From: Solobacterium sp.
GTDB taxonomy: Bacteria; Bacillota_I; Bacilli_A; Erysipelotrichales; Erysipelotrichaceae
Length of the DNA stretch: 12,363 bases
Assembly (NCBI GenBank): GCA_016284975.1
Contig: JAEEPV010000348.1
Span: 1 to 12,363, forward strand
Reading direction: 5' to 3'
Shown: in pieces, positions 1 through 7,500 of the stretch
Numbering within the stretch: position 1 is the stretch's first letter
Layout of the letters: each line of letters starts with the position of its first letter
The notes under the pieces: model-generated
The model's database searches: none
Told to the model about the DNA's origin: nothing
Seen by the model: only the letters and a program-made list of their open reading frames with translations
Translations under genes and position numbers: made by a program

Positions 1-1
1 C

Positions 2-1048
2 CGTCCCTGCGTCGGATGCTTTTCCTGTTGGAATAAAACGCCGGGAACGTGTGTGATCAAAGACGGCTATGAAGATATGGGAAAACGGATCCATCAGGCA
101 GAAGCGGTCACAGTCATCAGCAGATATACCTATGGCGGGTTTTCCGGTTTTGTGAAGAATGTCTTTGACCGCTGCCTTGGTTATGTACTGCCTCAGTTTG
201 AAGTGATCAACGGAGAAACACATCATCAGAAACGTTACGATGAAGATAAGCCATTTACGTTTATCTTTCGGGGAGATAATCTTTCTCCGGAAGAAAAGGA
301 AAGTGCTGAACGCTATGTAACAGCGGTCTGTGCCAATTTTCGGGGATCGGTAAAAGAAGTAATCTTTATCAATGACAGTACAGCCGCATCGAAACGGGAA
401 GAACAGGATATTCCGGAAGGAAGAACCGTTCTGCTCAATGCCAGCATGCGTTCGGAAAACGGAAACTCTGCCGTACTGGCAAGAGAACTGGCAAAAGGAC
501 TGCAGGGAGAATATGAAATCCTGGATCTTAAGAAGTATCTGAATTCCATGGAAGATCTGGTGGCTGCTGTGGAAGATGCTTCGACGGTGGTTCTCTGTAT
601 GCCGTTATATGTAGACGGGCTGCCTTCTCAGCTGATCCGGCTGATGGAATTATTTGAAACGAAGTATCAGGGCAGATCCAAACGGATCTATGTACTGTCA
701 AATATGGGGCTGTATGAAAGCAGACAGCTGGTGAATCTCTTTGAGGAAGTCCGGCAATGGTGTTTGAAGATGGGATTTGAATACTGCGGCGGACTGGGTG
801 TAAGCGCCGGTGAGCTGATCGGGACGCTGATGCAGATACTGCCATTTAATGGCTGGCCTTCCAGCAGAATCGCCAAAGGCATGAGCCGTCTTCTGGAAGC
901 TGTCAACAGTGGAAAAAAGACGGATGATCTGTATGCCGAACCATATGGATTTCCAAGATGGCTGTATCTTGAAATCGCCAACCGAAACTGGAACATTCTC
1001 GCAAAAAAGAACGGGCTGAAACCCGAAGATCTGTATCGAAAACTGTAA
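2..1048 (+). CDS. Tandem flavodoxin-fold NAD(P)H/FMN oxidoreductase, 5'-truncated by window edge
   Basis: The reading frame is open to the left edge (first whole codon at 2), so the GTG at 53 is internal and the true start is outside the window. The first visible residues form a cysteine cluster, C-x2-C-x2-C-x7-C (codons at 8, 17, 26 and 50), with the CWNKTPGTC context common in NADPH-dependent FMN reductase-like proteins and close to the compact motif of iron-sulfur flavoproteins. Next come the end of a flavodoxin fold (AEAVTVISRYTYGGFSG) and a long linker. A second flavodoxin-like unit begins near nucleotide 420 (GRTVLLNASMRSENGNS) and carries VVLCMPLYVDGLPSQ. This second unit lacks the cysteine cluster. 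A redox role with FMN is inferred from fold-level resemblance; the substrate is unknown. Twelve bases separate it from the next gene, so cotranscription is likely. Confidence 0.8.
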   Translation, partial: RPCVGCFSCWNKTPGTCVIKDGYEDMGKRIHQAEAVTVISRYTYGGFSGFVKNVFDRCLGYVLPQFEVINGETHHQKRYDEDKPFTFIFRGDNLSPEEKESAERYVTAVCANFRGSVKEVIFINDSTAASKREEQDIPEGRTVLLNASMRSENGNSAVLARELAKGLQGEYEILDLKKYLNSMEDLVAAVEDASTVVLCMPLYVDGLPSQLIRLMELFETKYQGRSKRIYVLSNMGLYESRQLVNLFEEVRQWCLKMGFEYCGGLGVSAGELIGTLMQILPFNGWPSSRIAKGMSRLLEAVNSGKKTDDLYAEPYGFPRWLYLEIANRNWNILAKKNGLKPEDLYRKL

Positions 1049-1060
1049 AGGAGCGACGAA

Positions 1061-1540
1061 ATGGAAAACACAGTCAGAAATAAAATGCGATTTGCCGGAA
1101 CCCCGGAACCATTGAAGGCACTTGTTCAGGCACTGGCTTCCGAAGATGGAAAAAACCCGCTTTCCTTTGAACGGATCATTCCTCTGGAACCGGGAGAAAA
1201 GGCAGAAGAAAAATGGGGTGTTCCTTCCGGTCCGGAAGAGCTGGACTGGATCCTGTTCCGGGATGAGACGACTCTGGAGTACACCTTTGATACGCTGGGG
1301 AAAACACCGCTGCCGATCTTTCAGAAAATCGCGGAACGGTTTCCGGAACCTCGTATGACCGTTGAATATGCGGATGAGGATTTTGGAGAAAACTGCGGCA
1401 AATACGTTTCCGAGGAAGGAAGCACGGAACTGAAGCCGGCAGAGCTGGACGAAGAGCCGTTTGATTTTGCGTGTCTGTTGTGGGACAGGGATCCGGATGA
1501 AGAACGTCAGGAACTCATGATCAATGCATATGAGGAATGA
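1061..1540 (+). CDS. Api92/DUF1281-like small acidic protein
   Basis: This 159-residue, strongly acidic soluble protein has no signal peptide or membrane segment. It starts at an ATG eight bases after GGAG (1050-1053), which supports the chosen start. The pattern resembles the ferredoxin-like-fold Api92/DUF1281 family: an NKMRFAGTPE opening, FERIIPLEP near residue 37, a WGVPSG stretch near residue 53, and a YADEDFGENCGKY stretch near residue 103. The family was named from phage and accessory-element proteins and has no established biochemical function, so none is assigned. The gene follows the flavodoxin-like gene by 12 bases and precedes the lipoprotein gene by 50. It could be part of a small operon with them, but the three proteins have no evident shared pathway. 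Family assignment is from recall of the pattern, not a search. Confidence 0.75.
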   Translation: MENTVRNKMRFAGTPEPLKALVQALASEDGKNPLSFERIIPLEPGEKAEEKWGVPSGPEELDWILFRDETTLEYTFDTLGKTPLPIFQKIAERFPEPRMTVEYADEDFGENCGKYVSEEGSTELKPAELDEEPFDFACLLWDRDPDEERQELMINAYEE

Positions 1541-1590
1541 TCACCGATGAATGGGAATGCCCGTGAAATCGGAACATAACAGAGGTACTT

Positions 1591-2649
1591 ATGAAGAAAT
1601 GGACGAAAGGGGGCAGACGGTTGATGGCAGGACTGCTTACCGGCACCTTGTTAATGGGTCTGTCCGGCTGTCAGAAGGAGCCGGAACCGGTGACTGAACC
1701 GGAACCTGTGGACGGAGAAGGCACCAACAGAACGGACTACAATGCGCCAAAGGAAATTCAGTCAAAAGACATCACAGCATTTTCGACGTCGTTCTTTCAG
1801 GCAAACCGCTGGACATCCACGGAAAACCATACATTTGAATTCCGCGTCAGCCCGGATGAAACCGGCGCAGTGACGGCCCTGGAAGAAAACTCCGGAGTTC
1901 GTGTACCGGCCGATGAAACCCTTTTACGATCGGTGCAGGAAATCATCGACAAGTATGATCTGGTTAAGAAAAACGGTGTATATGAAGTGAATTACAGTCT
2001 GTCACCGGAATATCAGAAATGTACGCTGACCGCGGATTATGCAAGCGGGGAAAAACTCAGCTTTACAGATCTCAATGATCCTTATGCACAGTGGTCCGAA
2101 GAAATCTACGATGTCTTTTCACAATGGTTTCTTCAACAAGGGAACGAGTCCCTGCTGCCGGAAAAGGAAACGTCACCGGTCAGCCGGATCGGGTTTGCTT
2201 ATGAGCAGGATTTCATCGAATATGATTATTCGGTCGTTCGTGTCAGCGAAGAGAGCGCAGTCGACGGAGAGCTCTATCCTCTGATGCTTACGGTTTATGA
2301 CCGGAAAGAAGAGAAGTCCGTTTCCGTTGATTACCGGAAGGTTCCGGAAGATTTCTATGAGCGCATCACCGAAATCCTGTTCCGGTACGATCCTGTCACG
2401 AAATACGATTTCAGCAGGTACAGTCATAAAAATAATAATTACGGCAACCATGAGGATGGTTATTTTGGATGGGGCGGTTCACCGACAGAAGAAGAACCGG
2501 ATGAAGAAGGGGAAAGTGTATCGCTGCATCTGGAATATGAAGACGGGAAACATATTACGATTGAGACCAGAAAGCACAGTGAACTGGAAGGGATGAAGCC
2601 CATGATCGGGGAACTGGCCGATTATTATTCCTCATTATTTAAGAGATGA
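1591..2649 (+). CDS. Putative secreted lipoprotein with two similar halves, function unknown
   Basis: The 352-residue product begins with a lipoprotein signal peptide: basic MKKWTKGGRR, hydrophobic residues 11-23, and lipobox LSGC with Cys27 as the predicted acylated residue. It should be anchored to the outer face of the membrane. A Pro/Glu-rich linker follows. The mature part looks like two related modules, roughly residues 60-185 and 195-351. Each has beta-rich segments, a helix ending in a conserved-looking kyD (IIDKYDL at about 114, ILFRYDP at about 265), then a charged 'Y-x-x-G-[EK]' strand (DYASGEKLSF, EYEDGKHITI) and a C-terminal helix. I recognise no named domain and assign no function. 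GAGG at 1581-1584 precedes the ATG. The stop codon lies inside the 3' end of the convergent ogt gene. Confidence 0.82.
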   Translation: MKKWTKGGRRLMAGLLTGTLLMGLSGCQKEPEPVTEPEPVDGEGTNRTDYNAPKEIQSKDITAFSTSFFQANRWTSTENHTFEFRVSPDETGAVTALEENSGVRVPADETLLRSVQEIIDKYDLVKKNGVYEVNYSLSPEYQKCTLTADYASGEKLSFTDLNDPYAQWSEEIYDVFSQWFLQQGNESLLPEKETSPVSRIGFAYEQDFIEYDYSVVRVSEESAVDGELYPLMLTVYDRKEEKSVSVDYRKVPEDFYERITEILFRYDPVTKYDFSRYSHKNNNYGNHEDGYFGWGGSPTEEEPDEEGESVSLHLEYEDGKHITIETRKHSELEGMKPMIGELADYYSSLFKR

Positions 2650-3140
2650 TGAGTCATTTGGAACAGGAGCTCCTGTTCCATTTTCAACAGAAAAGCCTTT
2701 CGTTCAAGACCTCCCGCATAGCCGGTCAGTTCTCCGTTTTTTCCGATTACGCGATGACAGGGAATGATCAGCCAGACCGGGTTATGGGCAAGCGCATTGC
2801 CAACAGCCTGAGCAGACATGTTCCGGATGCCGCGCTTGGACGCGATTCGTCTGGCAACCTGATCATAGGTCATCGTCGTTCCATACGGAATGGAAGAAAC
2901 CACAGAGAGCACTTCATTTTGAAACGGTGTGACCGGAAGAAACACCGGGATATCAATATCGGGGATTTTATTCTTGAAATACTGATTCAGCCAGTGCTCT
3001 GTCTGTTCAAAAACCGGCAGATCTGCGGATGTTTCCGGCATGGGGTGATCTTCAAACTTCAGGGAAGTCAAAGACTGTCCGTCAGAAGTCATGCGGATCA
3101 GACCGAGCAGAGAATTGCAGGTATGTACATAGACAGCCAT
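2625..3140 (-). CDS. ogt: Methylated-DNA--[protein]-cysteine S-methyltransferase (Ogt/AGT)
   Basis: This is a suicide DNA-repair protein that transfers the alkyl group from O6-alkylguanine (or O4-alkylthymine) to its own cysteine. The signature PCHRV is present, with the acceptor at Cys128 in this numbering, preceded by NALAHNPVWLII. Upstream is the helix-turn-helix region PFQNEVLSVVSSIPYGTTMTYDQVA with the recognition helix SAQAVGNAL; downstream is LTGYAGGLERK. I prefer the ATG at 3140 because only a few residues then precede the usual opening strand (YVHTCNSLLGLIRM). An in-frame ATG at 3173 would add 11 residues, and neither start has a convincing ribosome site. The gene is divergent from the pyr operon and overlaps the lipoprotein gene by 25 bases tail to tail. 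The C-terminal tail (MEQELLFQMTHHLLNNEE) is shaped partly by the palindrome at 2659-2680. Confidence 0.92.
   Translation of the reverse strand: MAVYVHTCNSLLGLIRMTSDGQSLTSLKFEDHPMPETSADLPVFEQTEHWLNQYFKNKIPDIDIPVFLPVTPFQNEVLSVVSSIPYGTTMTYDQVARRIASKRGIRNMSAQAVGNALAHNPVWLIIPCHRVIGKNGELTGYAGGLERKAFLLKMEQELLFQMTHHLLNNEE
2659..2684 (+). terminator. Candidate intrinsic terminator inside the ogt 3' end
   Basis: Bases 2659-2680 are a perfect 22-bp palindrome (TGGAACAGGAG and its reverse complement). As RNA it can form a 9-bp stem with an AGCT loop. On the plus strand it is followed by TTTT (2681-2684, with one C after), and it begins 10 bases after the lipoprotein stop. This fits termination of the plus-strand upstream genes. 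The T tract is short, so efficiency is uncertain. On the minus strand no T tract follows, so it is not a good ogt terminator, and ogt translation runs through it. Confidence 0.55.
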
Positions 3141-3205
3141 ATCAGCTTTACGATACCACAGAAGAACATGCATGAACTGCAGTGTTAAAGGATGAAAAAT
3201 GAGTG

Positions 3206-3234
3206 TTGAATGTGATTGGGGGCCGTGATAGTAT
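3206..3234 (+). promoter_or_regulatory. Likely sigma-A promoter of the pyr operon
   Basis: TTGAAT (3206-3211) and TAGTAT (3229-3234) are separated by 17 bases, with an extended -10 TG at 3226-3227. Transcription would start near 3241, giving a leader of about 147 bases before pyrC. An overlapping TATACT (3232-3237) is a better -10 but sits 20 bases from the -35, so the exact start is uncertain. AGTATACT (3230-3237) is self-complementary and could also serve as a -10 for the divergent ogt gene. This is the only plausible promoter found upstream of the eight tightly packed pyr genes. Confidence 0.5.
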
Positions 3235-3253
3235 ACTTAAGAAATCTTTAAGT
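3235..3253. repeat. Short inverted repeat at the predicted pyr transcription start
   Basis: ACTTAA (3235-3240) and TTAAGT (3248-3253) form 6-base arms around a 7-base centre, overlapping the predicted start site. It could be a repressor operator or a 5'-end mRNA hairpin. Neither role can be shown here. No regulator gene is adjacent. Confidence 0.3.
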
Positions 3254-3341
3254 CGATACGGGATATCGGCAAGAGCAGCGCAGCACTTATTTTCAGAAGA
3301 TACCCACATTGCGGGCAGTCTTTTGACAGGAAGAACTTGTG

Positions 3342-3373
3342 AGCCTTGCCGGTTACGGCAGGGCTTTATTCTT
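3342..3373 (+). terminator. Intrinsic attenuator in the pyrC leader
   Basis: AGCCTTGCC (3342-3350) pairs with GGCAGGGCT (3357-3365), including one G-U, around the loop GGTTAC. TTTATTCTT follows at 3365-3373. This is a leader terminator ending 14 bases before pyrC, so operon expression is probably set by readthrough. A competing pairing exists: GGCAAG (3268-3273) is exactly complementary to CTTGCC (3345-3350), the 5' arm of the terminator, and could act as an antiterminator. Between them, CAGAAGA (3294-3300) can pair with TCTTTTG (3319-3325). In many Firmicutes pyr leaders are controlled by PyrR, but I do not see a convincing PyrR consensus (UCC-n-G-n-GAGGC) here. Confidence 0.65.
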
Positions 3374-3375
3374 GC

Positions 3376-3380
3376 GGAGG
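3376..3380 (+). promoter_or_regulatory. Ribosome binding site fixing the pyrC start
   Basis: GGAGG lies seven bases before the ATG at 3388. This is strong evidence for that start over the earlier in-frame ATG at 3346, which sits inside the attenuator hairpin, and over the later ATG at 3415. Since the site directly follows the attenuator's T-rich tail, transcripts that terminate there lack it. Confidence 0.75.
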
Positions 3381-3387
3381 GCTTGTT

Positions 3388-4551
3388 ATGAACGCAGTCA
3401 GAAACGAACGATTCATGAATAAGATAACGGAACAGCAGGCTGTTCGTCTTCCCGGTTTTTGCGATGTACATGTGCATTTGCGAGAGCCGGGTTTTTCTTA
3501 TAAGGAGACGATCCGAACCGGTACGATGGCAGCCGCAGCCGGCGGTTATACTGCAGTCTGTACGATGCCGAATCTGAATCCGGTTCCGGACAGCCCGGAA
3601 CATCTGGCGGTACAGGAAGCGATCATTGAAAAAGATGCAGTGATCCATGTATATCCATACGCGGCAATTACCGTTAATGAAGACGGAGAAGAGCTGGTGC
3701 CGATGGAGCTGCTGAAAGATCGGGTTGTCGCGTTTTCAGATGACGGCCGGGGCATTCAGTCCGAAGAAATGATGAAAGAGGCAATGGTTCGGGCAAAGGC
3801 GCTGGGAAAGCTGATCACGGCGCACTGTGAAGACAATACACTGCTGAGAGGAGGCTATATCCATGATGGCCGTTATGCCAGAGCAAACGGGCATCCGGGA
3901 ATCTGCTCCGAAAGCGAGTGGGGACAGATCGAGCGTGATCTGAAGCTGGCAAAGGAAACCGGATGCGGATATCACGTATGCCACATTTCATGTAAAGAAA
4001 GTGTGGATCTGATCCGGCAGGCTAAGGCGGACGGCATAGATGTTACCTGTGAAACCGCTCCGCATTATCTGTTGCTGTGTGAAGACGATCTGCAGGAGGA
4101 AGGCCGGTTCAAGATGAACCCGCCGCTTCGAAGTGCAGAAGACCGGGAAGCTCTGATCCGGGGAATACAGGACAAAACGATCGATGTGATTGCGACGGAT
4201 CATGCCCCTCACAGTATGGAAGAAAAATCCAAAGGACTTCAGAAGAGTGCATTTGGCATCACGGGAATCGAAACCGCATTCCCGCTGCTCTATACGTATC
4301 TCGTCAAAAAGAACATTGTTACGATGGAACGTCTGATGGAACTGCTGGTATATGAACCGAGAAAACGATTCGGAATCCCGTTCAATGAAAATGATTATTC
4401 GATCTGGGATCTGGAAGCTAAGACGGTGATCCGTTCCGAAAACTTTCTGTCAAAAGGAAAGGCCACACCGTTTGACGGATGGAACGTGAACGGCATCTGT
4501 CAGAAGACGGTAGTAAACGGTAAGACGGTATTTGAAAGGGGAAATCAGTAA
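3388..4551 (+). CDS. pyrC: Dihydroorotase, short N-terminus
   Basis: This zinc amidohydrolase interconverts N-carbamoyl-L-aspartate and L-dihydroorotate, the third step of UMP synthesis, in the cytoplasm. It has 387 residues. Metal and catalytic motifs are intact: DVHVHLREPG (His28, His30), SDDG (118-120), AHCEDN (His146), HVCHIS (His199) and ATDHAPH (Asp271). Substrate-side motifs MPNLNPVPD (60-68) and KMNPPLR (242-248) are also present. PGFCDVHVH begins at residue 22, whereas in Bacillus subtilis-type enzymes (about 428 residues) more than 50 residues precede it. The N-terminal strands of the composite beta domain are therefore missing, and the C-terminal return (NDYSIWDLEAKTV) is also shortened. 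No upstream frame encodes the missing part. A 1-base gap leads to carB. Confidence 0.95.
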   Translation: MNAVRNERFMNKITEQQAVRLPGFCDVHVHLREPGFSYKETIRTGTMAAAAGGYTAVCTMPNLNPVPDSPEHLAVQEAIIEKDAVIHVYPYAAITVNEDGEELVPMELLKDRVVAFSDDGRGIQSEEMMKEAMVRAKALGKLITAHCEDNTLLRGGYIHDGRYARANGHPGICSESEWGQIERDLKLAKETGCGYHVCHISCKESVDLIRQAKADGIDVTCETAPHYLLLCEDDLQEEGRFKMNPPLRSAEDREALIRGIQDKTIDVIATDHAPHSMEEKSKGLQKSAFGITGIETAFPLLYTYLVKKNIVTMERLMELLVYEPRKRFGIPFNENDYSIWDLEAKTVIRSENFLSKGKATPFDGWNVNGICQKTVVNGKTVFERGNQ

Positions 4552-4552
4552 T

Positions 4553-7500
4553 ATGGCAAAACGTACGGATATTAAGAAGATTCTGATCATAGGTTCGGGT
4601 CCGATCGTGATCGGTCAGGCTGCTGAATTTGATTACGCAGGCACGCAGGCATGTCTTGCGCTGAAGGAAGAGGGCTATCAGGTCATTCTCTGCAACTCCA
4701 ATCCGGCTACGATCATGACGGATACTTCCATTGCGGACAAGGTATACATGGAACCGCTGACGCTGGAATACATTGCGAAGATTCTTCGCTATGAACGTCC
4801 GGATGCGATCGTTCCGGGCATTGGCGGTCAGACCGGTCTCAACCTTGCGATGCAGCTGGAAAAGAAGGGCATTCTGAAGGAATGTGAAACAGAACTTCTC
4901 GGTACCAGCAGCGAAAGCATTGAACGGGCAGAAGACCGCGAGCTGTTCAAAGAGATGTGCGAATCGATCGGAGAACCGGTCATTCCCTCTGAGATCACCT
5001 ATTCCATTGAAGAGGCAAAGAAGGCCGCAAAGGAGATCGGATATCCGGTTGTATTGCGACCGGCATTTACGCTTGGCGGCACCGGCGGAGGATTTGCCAA
5101 CAATGAAGAAGAACTGGTCGAGATCGGCATCAATGCCTTCAGGCTGTCCCCGGTCCATCAGGTTCTGATTGAGAAATCCGTAAAGGGCTACAAGGAAATC
5201 GAATTCGAGGTCATGCGGGATTCCAATGATCATGCGATTACGATCTGCGGCATGGAGAATGTAGACCCGGTTGGTGTGCATACCGGCGACAGTATCGTTG
5301 TTGCGCCGATTCTTTCACTGAATGAGCATGATCTGAAGATGCTCAATGACAGTGCGATCCGGATCATCCGGGAGCTGAAGATTGAAGGCGGCTGTAACGT
5401 ACAGTTCGCACTGAATCCCGAAAGCAGTGAATATTATCTGATTGAAGTGAATCCGCGGGTATCGCGTTCTTCAGCACTGGCATCCAAAGCCAGCGGTTAT
5501 CCGATCGCAAGGGTAACGGCAAAGATTGCGGTTGGTATGTGTCTTGAAGAGATTCCGGTAGCCGGCGGAACGGCAGCGATCGAACCGTCTCTGGATTATC
5601 TGGTCGCAAAGTTCCCTCGCTTCCCATTTGACAAGTTCCCGCTGGCGCCGAATGTTTTGGGAACACAGATGAAGGCGACTGGAGAGGTTATGGGCATCGG
5701 CTCCACCCTCGAAGAATGTTTCCTGAAATCCGTCCGTTCTCTGGAGACCGGCGTCTGTCATTTCCATGCGGAAAAGTTTGATGACTACAGTGATGAGCAG
5801 CTGAAAGAATACCTGCAGGAATTCCGTGCGGATGGAATCTTTGCGGTAGCGGAACTGCTGCGGCGGAAGGAATCGGTTGAAAATCTTTACAAACTCACCA
5901 TGATCACACCGCTGTTTCTGGAATGCATCAAAAAGATCGTGGACTTTGAAGCAGTGCTGAAAGATCATTCGAATGATATCGAAACACTGAAGAATGCCAA
6001 GGTCATGGGATTCTCTGACCGGGCGATTGCAAAACTGTGGAATATGGATGAGATCTCAATCTACCGTTTGCGGAAAGAACACAACATCGTACCGGTATTC
6101 CGCATGGTTGATACGCTGCACACCGGAACTTACATTGCATATCTGTATTCTTCCTATACCGGAGAGAATCAGTCCCGTCTTTCCGATCGGAAAAAGGTGA
6201 TCGTCATCGGCGCCGGTCCGATCCGTATCGGTCAGGGCGTGGAGTTTGACTACTCCTCCGTCCATGCGGTTCAGACGATCCGCCGCTCCGGTTATGAAGC
6301 AATCATCATAAACAACAATCCGGAAACGGTTTCCACCGACTACACCACAGCCGATAAACTGTACTTTGAACCGCTGACTACCGAAGATGTCATGGCGATT
6401 ATCGATTTTGAATCTCCGGAAGGCGTGATCTGCTCGCTTGGCGGTCAGACTGCCATCAACCTTGCACAGCCCTTGATGGAACGCGGCGTGAAACTGATCG
6501 GTACCGACTGCGCCGCAATCGAGCGTGCAGAGAACCGCGATCTGTTTGAAAAGGTGCTGCAGGAACTGAATATCCCTCAGCCGCAGGGCAAAGCAGTTAT
6601 GAGTATTGAAGAAGGTGTTCAGGCCGCAAGGGAGATTGGCTTCCCGGTACTGGTAAGACCGTCGTTTGTGCTTGGCGGACGGGCGATGCAGATTGTTTCC
6701 GGAGAAGATCATCTCCGTACCTATCTGAAATCGGCCTTTGATGTCGATGTAAACAAACCGGTACTGGTAGATCACTACATCCAGGGTAAGGAACTGGAAG
6801 TCGATGCAATCTGTGACGGAGTGAATGTGTTTGTACCGGGAATCATGGAGCTGGTTGAGCGCACCGGTATTCATTCCGGTGACTCGATCTCGGTATATCC
6901 GACATTCAGCGTATCGGATAAGGTGAAAGGAATCATTCTGCAGTATGCCAAGAAGCTTGGACTTGGTATCGGTATCATTGGCCTGTACAACATTCAGTTC
7001 ATCGTTGATCACAATGAGAATGTATACATCATTGAGGTCAATCCGCGTTCTTCAAGAACCGTTCCATTCCTGTCCAAAGCGACGGGTTATTCACTGGCAG
7101 ACATCGCGACCGAAGTGATCCTTGGAAAGAGCCTTAAGGAACAGGGTATCTTTGAACTGTATCCGGAAGAAAAGAAACGGCACTATGTCAAAGTTCCGGT
7201 ATTCTCCTTCAATAAGATCAAAGGACTGGATGCCTATCTCTCACCGGAAATGAAATCCACCGGAGAAGCAATCGGTTATGATGACAAGCTGAACCGTGCA
7301 CTCTATAAAGCACTGCAGGCAGGCGGTATGCATCTTCAGAATTACGGAACGATCTTTGTGACCGTCGCGGACAAGGATAAAAATGAAAGCCTTCCGCTGA
7401 TCCGGCGGTTCTATAACCTTGGTTTCAATATTCAGGCAACCCCGGGCACAGCCGCTTTCCTGAAAGAGAACGGCATCCGCACGCATGTACTGCATAAGAT

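Noticed and set aside
53..55. GTG as the start of the first gene
   Set aside because: The frame is open upstream to base 2 and encodes the conserved cysteine cluster, so this codon is internal valine.
2646..3188. 180-codon plus-strand open frame over ogt
   Set aside because: It is the antisense of a clear methyltransferase with PCHRV on the minus strand, and has no recognisable domain.
3326..3350. PyrR-binding loop around GTGAG in the leader
   Set aside because: Only GTGAG matches; the UCC and GGC parts and the flanking stem are not convincing, so it was not annotated.
3346..3387. Earlier ATG start for pyrC
   Set aside because: It lies within the attenuator hairpin, lacks a ribosome site, and its extra residues do not resemble the dihydroorotase N-terminus.
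3203..3391. 62-residue open frame in the pyr leader as a leader peptide
   Set aside because: Its GTG lies upstream of the predicted transcription start, it has no ribosome site, and it runs into pyrC without any notable codon run.
6056..7012. Long minus-strand open frame (318 codons) opposite carB
   Set aside because: It is antisense to strongly conserved carB coding sequence, with no family resemblance; such shadows arise from codon bias. The same applies to the 287-codon frame at 4418-5281.
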